Shown: positions 34,632-44,879 of the stretch, piece after piece | Position numbering within the stretch: the stretch's first letter is position 1 | Layout of the letters: each line of letters begins with the position of its first letter | From: Membranipora membranacea | Taxonomy: Eukaryota; Bryozoa; Gymnolaemata; Cheilostomatida; Membraniporidae | Assembly (NCBI GenBank): GCA_914767715.1 | Contig: OU612070.1 | Coordinates: 12,851,501 to 12,915,500, forward strand | DNA: 64,000 bases | Direction: 5' to 3' | Program-made: the position numbers and the translations under genes | The notes under the pieces: model-generated | Databases searched by the model: none | What the model saw: the letters and a program-made list of their open reading frames with translations, nothing else | What the model was told of the DNA's origin: nothing

Positions 34632-36176
34632 TTGGAAGCTTGGAACGACATTAAAAAAATTAGCGGACTTCCAACCAGCAACTCCAAGTCACAACCAGAT
34701 ATTAACTTCCAACCCGAAGAACTCAACAACTTCTTTGCCAGATTTGAGAAACAAGACACTCAGCCACCACAACCTGCTTACGAAAACCTAACTGCTCCTC
34801 CCTGCATAATAGATGAAAAATCAGTTCTGATACAACTCAAACGCCTCAACTCTAGAAAGGGTGCTGGACCTGATGGTCTGATACCAAGAGCATTAAAACT
34901 CTGTGCTGACCAACTAGCGCCTGTAATTACGGATATATTCAACTTCTCTCTAGACTCTCAAACAACTCCTAATATATGGAAATCGGCCATCATCAAACCA
35001 CTGCCAAAAACTGACAAGCCAAATCAACTTAAACACTTCCGACCAATAGCCCTGACAAGCTGCTTATGTAAAACAATGGAACGTCTGCTGAAAAGCTATA
35101 TAGTTAAAAACACTCCTCTCGACAATCACCAATTTGCCTACCGAGCTAAAAGATCAACCCAGGATGCAGTATTATGCCTTATTACCACAATAACTAGTTA
35201 CATAGACCTTCAAGCTGCCAACTATGCAAGATGCCTATTTCTCGACTTCTCGTCTGCATTTAACACCATCAGTGTCAGTAATCTCCTCACAGAACTGCAA
35301 CATCTAGACTCCAGAGTTACAAACTGGGTGTCGAGTTTCCTGACAGGCAGAACACAAAGAACAATAGTAAACAATATTCTCTCAACATCAATCACCACCA
35401 ACACAGGAACACCTCAGGGTTCTGTCCTCAGTCCTCTATTATTCTCAGTGTATACAAATAGGATTAGGTCAGAACAGAGCAATATAACTATTTTAAAATA
35501 TGCTGATGACACTTGTATTGTTGGTCGCATCTCTGATAATAATGACTTGTCTAATGATTTTAATGAGATCAATAGAATCTCTGGTCTATGCAAAGAACTC
35601 GACTTATTACTTAATCCTTCTAAAACCCAAGAGATGCTTTTCTCCACTAAGAGAGATAAACCTGACAGTCCTACTCTCGAATTAAATGGTGTAAATATAG
35701 ATTTTTGTGACAATGTTAAATATTTGGGAGTTCTCTTTGATAACAAATTACGTTTCGAAGATCATGTCAATAATGTTGTATCCAAAGCAAATCAGAGAAT
35801 GTTTGTCATCAGAACCTTTAATTATCAGAGTACAAAGCCTTTAGCCTGCATGTTATTTAAAAGTTTTATTGTATCCATTCTAACCTACTGCCTACCTATT
35901 TTGTTCACTAGTATTTATTCACGAGACAAGAAAGCTCTGAGAAAGTTTTTTAAGCAAGGCGACAGACTAGGTCTTGATATTGGGGACCTAGATTCAGTCA
36001 TATCAAAACGTACAAAGAACCTGGCCCTGCAGATAATACATGATGACGAACATTTTTTAAACAATTTTCTTGAGAAACTCCCCTCAGGCAGATATCGCAG
36101 CCTTAAATACAGAACTGCCTGGGGTAAAGACTCATTCCTCAGACACTTGATTTTGATATTGCAAGATATTTTTTAA
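34632..36176 (+). CDS. LINE reverse transcriptase, 5'-truncated, palm intact
   Basis: About 514 codons run open from the truncation point to TAA at 36174-36176. The fingers carry NSRKGAGPDGLIP and LKHFRPIALTSCLCKTMERL. The palm has the first catalytic Asp in FLDFSSAFNT, TPQGSVLSPLL, and an intact YADDT box. Then come KYLGVLFDNKLRF and a C-terminal region. The open frame implies a young insertion. With no endonuclease or promoter of its own it cannot move alone. Upstream in-frame codons come from the host repeat. The clade is assigned by motif resemblance only. Confidence 0.88.
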   Translation: MEAWNDIKKISGLPTSNSKSQPDINFQPEELNNFFARFEKQDTQPPQPAYENLTAPPCIIDEKSVLIQLKRLNSRKGAGPDGLIPRALKLCADQLAPVITDIFNFSLDSQTTPNIWKSAIIKPLPKTDKPNQLKHFRPIALTSCLCKTMERLLKSYIVKNTPLDNHQFAYRAKRSTQDAVLCLITTITSYIDLQAANYARCLFLDFSSAFNTISVSNLLTELQHLDSRVTNWVSSFLTGRTQRTIVNNILSTSITTNTGTPQGSVLSPLLFSVYTNRIRSEQSNITILKYADDTCIVGRISDNNDLSNDFNEINRISGLCKELDLLLNPSKTQEMLFSTKRDKPDSPTLELNGVNIDFCDNVKYLGVLFDNKLRFEDHVNNVVSKANQRMFVIRTFNYQSTKPLACMLFKSFIVSILTYCLPILFTSIYSRDKKALRKFFKQGDRLGLDIGDLDSVISKRTKNLALQIIHDDEHFLNNFLEKLPSGRYRSLKYRTAWGKDSFLRHLILILQDIF

Positions 36177-36316
36177 TCCACTAGAAGTCAGACTTTACTT
36201 TACTCATTTTGTTTATGTTTCTTTTTGGTATTCCCTACTCATGTAACAGTATAAACACTCAATCTCGCAGCATACCTAATGTTTGTGACTAAATAAACCA
36301 ACCAACCAATCAACCA
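34632..36316 (+). mobile_element. 5'-truncated CR1/L2/Rex-like LINE
   Basis: Flanking AAACT repeats and the uninterrupted module A at 4008-4018 define the ends. The element lacks its 5' endonuclease part. It ends with AATAAACC and a short tail of ACCA/AATC repeats, typical of LINEs that do not carry poly-A. It is inserted inside the right arm of the module A hairpin. Confidence 0.85.
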
Positions 36317-36540
36317 AAACTAACCATAAATTAATAATATACTCTATGACTTAGGCTAATTGCACCACCTACTGTACTCAATTACTAACCTGATCATTGT
36401 CAACTTAATTATTAACAAAGGACCAGATGTGCATGTGCAAGATTAGAAAGTGGTTATTATGAGGGTTATTAGGCGGTCAACTACAGGGATCAATTTAGTG
36501 GATTCCATAACATGACAAGGTCCGAAATTTAGGTATATCT

Positions 36541-36596
36541 GCCCGGTTAGCTCAGTTGGTAGAGCAGGGTCGCGGGTTCGAGTCCCTCATTGGGCA
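36541..36596 (+). pseudogene. tRNA-Lys pseudogene lacking the anticodon arm
   Basis: 56 nt. The sequence passes from the D arm (TAGAGCA) straight to GGGTCGCGGGTTCG, deleting 17 nt that include the whole anticodon loop. The A and B boxes remain, so pol III could still transcribe it, but it cannot decode. Confidence 0.9.
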
Positions 36597-37075
36597 AAGT
36601 TTTGATCAGAACTTAAAACTGCTTCTCTGAAGATATACACAGCACAATATGATGAAAATGCTGAGTCGGTTTCAAATTAACTACATAGCTATTACACATA
36701 TTGGCATTGCAGTAAGGAGTGGAGGGGGATATTGCAATAATAGCATCAATTTGTGATTGTCCGATATCGAAGTTGCCCCTTCATGCATACAAACCTTGCT
36801 GATTTTTTCCATTCGATTTATCATAATTACAGTAATGTATCATAATGTTATTTCATAAATGAAGAACAACTATATCATTAAGGTAAAACCTCTAAATAAT
36901 CTAATTTTTTTTAACCTGTGATATTTGTGTGCACATCTCAAGTAATTTTTAGCAACTAGTGTTGGCAAGAATCCATTTATCCAAAATGGTCAATTTTGAT
37001 TTTGCAGCTGTCCTTCATATGGAATATCTTATTGTGACTTTTTTACAGCCCCTACCTCTAACAAACTGACTGATT

Positions 37076-38330
37076 GCATAATATGATGAGTGTTGGTCTA
37101 TGAAGTTAGTGACAGTAGTTGTGAGGCATAATACGGCATCCTGGATGGAGCGCCGTGCTCTCTAGGCAAACTGGTGTTTATCTAATGGTGTATTCTCAGT
37201 TATGTATGTTTTAAGTAGGCGTTCCATGGTTTTACATAAGCAGCTTGTCAGTGCTATAGGTCTGAAGTGCTTCAGTTGATCAGGTTTGGTGATTTTAGGT
37301 AGAGGTTTGTTGGTTGCAGTTTTCCATATTTTAGGTGTTCTTTCTGAATCTAGAGAATTGTTGAATAGTCTTGTAATGATGGCGGCTAATTGATCGGCGC
37401 ACAGCTTGATAACCTTAGGGATAAGTCCATCAGGGCCGGCACCTTTTCTTGAATTCAGCCGCTTTAGTTGTTTGACGACAGCATCTTCAGTTATATTCAA
37501 TGTTGGCGCACTTGGGTTTGGTTCAGCTGGAGAAGGAGAGGTAATATCTGTCTTTTCAAATCTGGCAAAGAAAGAGTTTAGTTCATCTGGGCTAAAGCTA
37601 GTGTCAGTAGGCTGGTTAGGGTTTTTTGGTGGTAATCCAGTGAGCTTTTTTATGTCATTCCATCAGGCATTGGTCGGGTCGTCCGCCAGATGTTCTTGGA
37701 TTTTATGGGTGTATTTGGCCCGAGATTTTTTCATTCCTTTGGATAGTTTCTTTTTAAGTTTGTGATATAGTTTCTTTTTTCCGTCTTCATGGGCTTGTTG
37801 TTTTGCATCAATTAAATCTAAGAGTTCTCTCGTCATTCCATGGCTTATGGTTTGCATACTTTTTGACAGTTTTAACAGGAACAGAATTTAATATAATCCG
37901 TGATTACATCCGCTTGAGTATCCATATTATCATCAGCAGTTATTAAATTGTCCCATTCAGTAGTATCGAAGCATGCTTTTAAATTGTCACAGTTTTCATC
38001 TGAGTATATTCTTCTGTTGATATAAGTTGGTTTAGATTTTGACAGTGGTTTATATGAAGGTATCAGGTGCATTACGTGATGGTCTCCGAGTTGAGCTAGC
38101 TGGTTGCAGTGACTATATGCACCCTTGATTCTGGTGTAGCATTTATCAAGTGTTTTTAATCCACGGGTTGGTTTAGTTACAGTTTGATAATATCCACTTA
38201 GACGGAGCGAGCGGTAGTTGATTGAAGTCACCCAAGACTAGAATGCATGAGTTAGGATATTTGGTTTCCATCTGTTTAACATGAGAAGAGATAAATTTAT
38301 TTGTATTGGTAGCGTCTTGTTTTAGTCGAG
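37076..38330 (-). pseudogene. Fragment of a LINE of the same family, antisense
   Basis: On the minus strand it starts with an APE endonuclease end (ILVLGDFNQL near 38230). It then shifts frame, continues with KPTRGLKTLDKCYTRIKGAY and a lysine-rich linker, and enters the RT fingers (NSRKGAGPDGLIPKVIKLCA). It ends HQFA followed by TAG (37162-37164), where the paralogous LINE has Tyr, and soon after is cut off. The peptide is close to the LINE at 34632, so this adds the missing endonuclease side of the family. Both ends are truncated. Confidence 0.85.
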
Positions 38331-39096
38331 ATTAGTCGGGGTTCAGTAATAATAGGAATTATGCAAACTGATAAATAAGTTTGTTATGATCAATCAAAAA
38401 TTAAATGTCTCCAAATATCAGAATCTTTACACACATACAAGGTTATGCCTGTACACAGTATTATTCCAAACTCAAAGCGCCAAGCAGAACAATCAATCGC
38501 GTCAATTTTGTTAAATAACTTTCCATCAACCCTATCACTCGCAAGATGGCAATAAAGAATTGCTGCCAGTGCAGGCAGTTAGACACACGCTTGAATTACT
38601 TTTCACAGTCCAAATTCAACGCTACTGGCTCTGAATCAACCCACTTTATGCGTTTGTATTCACAATTATTATGAGTCAATTATAACCACCAAACAATTGT
38701 AAAAGATTTTAATCTTAAGAAACACACAAGAAGTCCTGAGTCCTGACACTATCACATTTCAAACAAGGATTAAGTGAGGACACAATGTCATTATTATTGA
38801 AGTTTACTGAAGATTATTGAAGATTATTGAAGTTTACTAGGGATGTTTCACACAATTACACATTATATTATGAAAAGCAACACATGATAACACTCTCTGA
38901 GAAGAATGCTTTGTTAAAATTGTAATTGCTAGCTGTGTTAAAATTTGTCCAGCTCCAATCATAATTCTCACTTATAAATCCCTAGGGACATTATTGAGAC
39001 ATATACATATTTTGGTAACCTTCATATCATGATAGGTTCAAAGCAATTCAGTATTCATAGATCAGGTTCTTGCAAAAATCTGTAATCAACGAGTAA
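38331..39096. other. AT-rich stretch without a recognised gene
   Basis: Unique-looking sequence between the LINE fragment and the Harbinger-like element. It has a short direct repeat (TGAAGATTATTGAAG near 38808-38830). No frame, RNA or known repeat is recognised. Confidence 0.5.
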
Positions 39097-39761
39097 AGCT
39101 GTAGCTACACGAGACGATGTAATCACAGGCCGATGGAATGTCTAGACATGCTCAGCCGATCTCACACTGCTATACAGGCCTATGAGTTAGTACACGATGG
39201 TCTAGTGAGTCATAGTGGGATCATAAATCAGGTGCCTAGATTGACCAATGAACTCCCTCAGTTCAATCGATTGACCAATGATATTTAATGGGCGTGTCAA
39301 CAAATGACCGGATATAGATGTCATATTAAATCCGGTTCTTTGTCACTTTGAATCTTCTGTTAAATTTATTTTCCTATGCTATACTATGGATGTCATGTCA
39401 GGACAGCTTCCATTTCCAAGTGATACAGCTATTACCTTCCATATTTTCACTACAGCACCACTCCTATCTTTGTAGTTATGGTCTTTTTTATCATAAATAT
39501 GAAGATGTGATTTTACTACAGATATTATCAACTCCTCCATTTTTGATAGCCTGTCACGATTTGATAGATGACGTGCTTAACCGCGTAATTATTGAAGCAA
39601 GCAATCAACAACCAATCAGCATAGAGGATCGTCCAGCTCACTCGGGCAAAAGACCAACTAGTTCGATGTCCACTTAACACGAGTAATCACTCGTGCAGAT
39701 CCACCGATTAACCACTCGTGACCCCAAATCGATGTAAAAATGGTCTTGTGTAGCTACGCCT
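39097..39761 (-). mobile_element. 665-bp Harbinger-like element with MADF fragment, complete ends
   Basis: TAA flanks both sides (39094-39096, 39762-39764). The ends AGCTGTAGCTACAC and GTGTAGCTACGCCT are inverted repeats. On the minus strand near 39550-39390 it encodes the MADF-like start MEELIISVVKSH and on through LG. The frame then fails and no transposase follows, so it is non-autonomous. Truncated relatives lie at 23026, 47003 and 48260. Confidence 0.85.
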
Positions 39762-39764
39762 TAA

Positions 39765-40172
39765 CCCATGTCTGCATATTTGACAAGCTTAGACCCCAGC
39801 AGAAGCCTAAGAACTGTTATCTCAGACACATTTAATTTTCGCCAACTTTTAGTTGACACTCAAATAACTGGTGAAACTACTCCAGGTATACAATTTGTCA
39901 ATGGTCAAGTGTCCGTGAATTCTATCTTGTAGGGCAAAAATCCTGTGTCATTGGATATTACTGAGACAGGATCTAGACTAGTTCCCTTTAAATCAGTCAG
40001 CCAATAAAGAAAAATGGTTGACTACTAAAAAAAATGGTTGGTTACATAAATGGTTGACCAATCTGAAGGGGTCTTATAGCGTGCGACATCCCAAAGCATG
40101 AGTGGAGTGTTATGTTGGACGTCTTAAGGGCGAGGCTTCAATTCCTGCTACCAGATTCCTCTCTGTTTGTAG
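39765..40172. other. Stretch without a recognised gene
   Basis: It contains a short tandem of AAAAATGGTTG units near 40010-40060. Nothing else is identified. Confidence 0.5.
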
Positions 40173-41727
40173 GCAGGTCAGAGCTCAGCACATATATGGG
40201 CTACCCAAACCCATGACCGTCAATGCATGCTCGCTGAGTGACTTACACTCTAAACCTATACCACATTCTCCTAAATCCATCATATTTTTGTTAGCACTCC
40301 TAGCAAAGACGTATACCCGTTTGTGTTGGCTAAATAAATCATCACAATACAGAGTCCCTATATAAGGTAGATCTTTCAGAACCCACAGAGCCAGTATATC
40401 GTGGAGGCATGTGTCAAACAAGATCCACAGTTACACTAGCTTGATAAGCGCTTCTAGATAGCTGGACTCAGGAGGCTCTACTGGTCTTAGAGCAACTTTC
40501 CTCAATTGAATAGTATAAAACCCATGCACTTTCCTGACAATCAAATATATGACAAAGTTCAAGATCCTGAGTTAAATTTTGTGTGGATCCAAACTTTATC
40601 CGCAGGTGATAGACATAATCTAGCTCAATCTCTTGGGCATATACATTGAAATTGCAACAATTATATACTTGAATAAACTTGTTAGGATATTAAACATTGA
40701 AATAAGATGGGAAACCATCCAAGACCAATTGTGCCTAAGACTAATTTTCACTTTTGATTTTGCCTTGAGATTATTTGCTAAATTAGCATATTTGAATCAT
40801 CACCATTGATAATTTATTTCGTGATCAGAATATTTTTTAAGATGTAGTATTAACAATTTGTAATCTTTGGTATTAACAGTATTAGGCTCCCTGTAGCGGA
40901 TTAAAATTCTACTTGTTGCATTTAGGACATAGGATTATTGTGCTCGACATCTTGATCGAATTGAAAGCTTGTTGTATAAGATGCTTTGTTTAGACAAAGA
41001 GAGTAATCGAAGGCTATGCTCTCTGATGTATTGCGCAATTGTAAGTGCTCTGCAGTGGATTGATAAACGTGTTAAATTTTTTCTTTGTACAATTCACATG
41101 GTTGCAAAAGACAAAGTTTAATCAGGAAGTGATAATCACTAATTTCAGCTGGTACTTAATAAACTGAGGGACGAATTTGACACGCTGAGTAAAGCTTGGC
41201 GCTATCATTTCGTAAGGTTCAAAGCTAAGGATTTATATTTGTAAGATGAATGATCAAATTGGTGCAAAGCTATAGTATTATTACCTCGAGTGCAATGACA
41301 GTTTTAACTAGATGTATGAGCGAATTTGTTGCCCCCAATTATTTGTTGATTAAGAACAGGGACAAGCTGGCCCTGGATAACAAATTAAGGTGGAAAAGTG
41401 ATAATTAATTTGAGCATCATGTTATGTCATCATTATCAATGATTCCTCTATACATATTAGTTGTTGCAAAATACTCAATATTAAACTCAGCTCAACTTAA
41501 ATATTCATTGTTAGAGCTGCGGTGTGAGATAACAATAATAATAACAATACCAGCCCAATGGCAATGATATTATTATCATTGAAATGTGTAGATAGACAAT
41601 AGCCCAAGACAATGGATGAATGCTGTGTGTATTCATTGAATTGTCAGTTTGTCAGTCTAAACTAGGCCTTAGCTAGAAGTTTAAACTTCTGAAATTTAAA
41701 CTTCTAAACTTCTAAATTGCTATAAAA
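40173..41727. repeat. Segmental duplicate of 4904-6411
   Basis: The longer of the two copies, retaining about 60 bp near 41625-41685. It ends where the SINE tail begins, whereas the other copy ends in unrelated DNA. Confidence 0.85.
40185..40421 (-). other. Conserved 78-residue reading frame (copy 2)
   Basis: Same peptide as at 4916-5152. The family is unknown, and it may be an exon relic carried by the duplication. Confidence 0.35.
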
Positions 41728-41800
41728 ACTTCAAATGCTCCTGTGCCACAACAGTTTGCAGTCCGCACATCGATTAAGACACAGACACAAAATCAAATAA
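41728..41800 (+). mobile_element. tRNA-derived SINE, tail only (copy 5)
   Basis: It starts abruptly at CTTCAAATGCTCCTGTGCC and continues with the usual 3' body. The tRNA-like head is missing, replaced by the 40-kb duplicated segment. Confidence 0.75.
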
Positions 41801-42113
41801 CATCAATGCTTCTCACAAGTTATCAAAGGGTAGCAAGACTATAGTTTTTTAAAACATATTTAAAACTTATTTGCATTGATTGTCCGAATCGCAGTTAGAA
41901 AGGATGTTATTTGTGGCTGAAAGGAAAATTCAGCAAGAGGACAGGGAAGTAATGTGATCAGTAGAAAAATTCCCCCTGGCTAATTAAAGTGTAACCTAAT
42001 CATAGGGTGGAACGGTGGTGTCTAGTTGATTGTTTCCCAGTTTGTTCATTAGGACTGTCGATACAGTAGAGGCAATCTCCTGATTTCATGCTACTGTTGA
42101 CAACACTAACGGA

Positions 42114-42185
42114 GCCATGATAGTATAGTGGTTAGTACTTCGCGTTGTGGCCGCGAAAACCCAGGTTCGAATCCTGGTCATGGCA
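42114..42185 (+). tRNA. tRNA-His(GTG)
   Basis: A 72-nt cloverleaf identical to the one at 9046, with a TTTT terminator. Likely functional. Confidence 0.95.
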
Positions 42186-42431
42186 TTTTGTTCTGTCCGG
42201 CGCCCATGTTCCAGACTGCAAGTAGGTTGTCAGTATTTTTAAAGGCAACTTGGTTTCTCATAAATCAAATGGTCCTAGAAGCCAAAACCTCCCGTCAAAG
42301 AGCTAGTTTAGTGCCACAATCCTTTTCCCTACTACCATCAACCACAATGCATTGTATTTGATACAGAATTGTGAAGTTTAGAGTCCTTGAAAAGTTATCT
42401 CGTACAAAAGGAATTGTAACTTTGTATCAAC

Positions 42432-42898
42432 GGTCCAACACCTCTATTTATTTCCCCATTGCTTTACATGCAAACTATGTTGACTTGTCACCTCAATAGG
42501 CCTGCTTCAGGTTCTTTCAATTCTTTAACCAGACCACTCAGAATGATGGTATGCTCCTGGTCTTCCATATTGGTGACTATGGATTGAAAAACGGTTGTCA
42601 GAATTTTTTAGTGGCCCCATATATAAGACCATTGCATTTTGCACACATTTCCGGTCTAATTTACATTAGCCAATCCGCATGCATTGATCTTCCAAAAATG
42701 ATTTTGCAAAAAGATTTTCAAACTTTAATTCAATAAATTACCATTGCAAATACACCTGAAAATATTAACAGGGTTCAATATCACTGATAGCAGTGCTTTT
42801 GAATTGGCTACAGCCTCATTTGTCATCAGCATACTAATCATTTTATTTTGGAGGATGGGTGCAACAAGTTGACCTTCACCCAATTACAGGTGTATTAC
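42432..42898. mobile_element. About 467-bp insertion with short inverted ends
   Basis: Copies of this flank at 9365, 19400 and 31550 run from GTATCAAC directly to ACGACAC-type sequence. Here about 467 bp intervene. The ends are related in inverted order: GGTCCAACACCTCTA against GGTAATACACCTGTA. A 3-4 bp duplication (AAC or CAAC) is possible. The family is not assigned and there is no coding frame. Confidence 0.7.
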
Positions 42899-43984
42899 CA
42901 ACACGACACGATTGATAAGCTTATTTGATTAAAGAAGGGTTTTGATTGGTAGATATAAAGCTGATTACCTTGGATTCTGTCAGTAAGCCAAGTTTATTCA
43001 TTTTTGATATTTTCTTCCTGGCTCCAACATCAAAATGAACAAATATAAAGCGGTATTGAATAACAACGTCTGATCAGGGAGTTAATAGGGCGGCCATGGT
43101 TATTGTTTTCCTTGCTTTGGAAGAACATCATTTTAGTGATGAAGATTAATGTCAATAAAAAAAAGACCCAATCTAGAAAAAAAATTCAGACCTCGCCTGA
43201 CATCCTTTTGTAACGATTAGCCAGCTATTGAGAGATCTGGACATACAGAGCCCTGAATAATGTAAATATAGGGTTAACAAGAAAAGGGGTTACAATCCAA
43301 TATCACCTGGTAAAAGCACATTTGGGAGTATATCACTAAAATAATACCTCAAGGATAATTTGTCACAAACTTCCACAGCAAAACCTAACTTCTCAACAGA
43401 TTCTTCGGCCTAACAACCATATCATTGAGAGAGGGAAGATAGGTATGTATTTGTTGGCTAGGGCTTGGCCCAACTCAATCAACAGAGCCAAGACATTTGC
43501 TTAGGTACACAGGCCTTAATTTTTCTCGGAGTCAATCCCTCCCCTCATTTGAGTTTATTTCCTATTAGTTAGAGAAAGTTAACTTGATAGTTGTCAGAGT
43601 GCTGCCCTTAGTGCTTACACTTTGCCTGAGTCTATTGCAGTGGCGCTCCATTATCTTATGGAACCATAGTCTAAGAGCTCACATGGCTGCAATGCAAGTT
43701 AGTGGCATCACTCAATTTGACTACATTCTAAGACAGTAAGATTGAGGTTTGATAATATAATGCCACTAACTCGCATTGCAGCTGTCTGAGCCCTTAGACT
43801 AACAGAACCACCTAGTGTATTTACTTAAATACCTGATCATTATCATCTTAATTGATAATAAACGACCAGATGGTCACAGCGTAAGACAAGAAAATGGTTA
43901 TTAAATAGTTATTAGGCGTTTAACTACCGGGATCAACTCAGTGGAGTTCGATAGGATGTCAAGGTCGATTTTATGGGTGCATCT

Positions 43985-44057
43985 GCCCGGGTAGCTCAGT
44001 CGGTAGAGCATGGGACTCTTAATCCCAGGGTCGTGGGTTCGAGCCCCACCTCGGGCG
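43985..44057 (+). tRNA. tRNA-Lys(CTT)
   Basis: Same sequence as at 10451. All stems pair and a terminator is present. Likely functional. Confidence 0.95.
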
Positions 44058-44225
44058 ATACATTTTAGTAAGAACTCAGTAGGGATCACTTCATAAACCA
44101 AAAACCTAGGACAGGCATGCCTCATATGGCAGCGATTCTAACTCCTTGGTGGCAGCCTATTGCAAAGATATCAACATGAAAATGTGATAGATGATCCAGC
44201 CTGGATCCAAACAACCTTTTGCTAG

Positions 44226-44398
44226 TCATTTATCCAGCGTTGCATACTCTGCATTAGGTGTTGCCCCAGCGTCCATAATATTGATAATAATAGAATTTAA
44301 TACTTTATGGAAATTGGAATGAGTTTGAGTTAGATACCAAAAGAAGAACTGATTTATTTTTTCATCATACTGTCGTGAGGCCAGCTTGAATTCCATGT
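44226..44398 (-). pseudogene. Truncated copy of the exon-like frame (copy 4)
   Basis: The acceptor and first 50 or so codons are kept. A deletion of about 30 nt (TTGCCCC joined to AGCGTCC) then changes the ending to GATPNAEYATLDK. Confidence 0.6.
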
Positions 44399-44879
44399 CT
44401 GGAAAAAAGCAAACGACAGAGGTTTTATTGTTTGGCTTGATTTGGCACATTTGGAAGAACATCATTTTAATGCTGGCGACTGTTGTCAACATATTGCTTT
44501 TTAAAACTTTTTAATATTGTATTAGTGATCATGTCTTTTAGTTATTTTCACAGTTGAAACCTCCAAAATATTTGATGTTGAGTCGCAGTGACCTCTGGAA
44601 GTTCATTTTGGGGCAAAAAGTGCCATTTTCAGATTAAGCCCTCTGTGCCTTATATTTGAGGTATTTGATTAGTTTATGCTTTCACCATATAGAGGAGGCA
44701 TGGCACTAACTGGAGGAGCAACATTTTAGTGAAACTTTATGATTTCAGGCCTCCTGTCTTCGAGACTTGAAATTGTTTTTTGCAATATTAATAGGGCCAT
44801 TTCTGACCCCTCATTACATGCGACCCCAACAATGCGGAAATTAAAATTTCCTATTTATTATACCGTTTCGGTCCTGTAC

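Larger units (their letters stand above)
33545..37075 (+). repeat. Palindrome and tRNA-Lys module A, copy 4 (LINE-interrupted)
   Basis: It carries the palindrome (33545-33990), the left arm of the hairpin (about 34485-34545) and part of the right arm. A LINE is inserted at 34632. The module resumes at about 36317, carries a broken tRNA-Lys at 36541 and ends at 37075, where an antisense LINE fragment begins. Confidence 0.75.
42990..44590 (+). repeat. tRNA-Lys module B, copy 5
   Basis: Hairpin at about 43672-43805 and tRNA-Lys at 43985. The exon-like frame is damaged by a deletion near 44267. Confidence 0.75.

Noticed and set aside
39348-39677. 109-residue plus-strand frame
   Set aside because: It is the antisense shadow of the MADF fragment in the Harbinger-like element.
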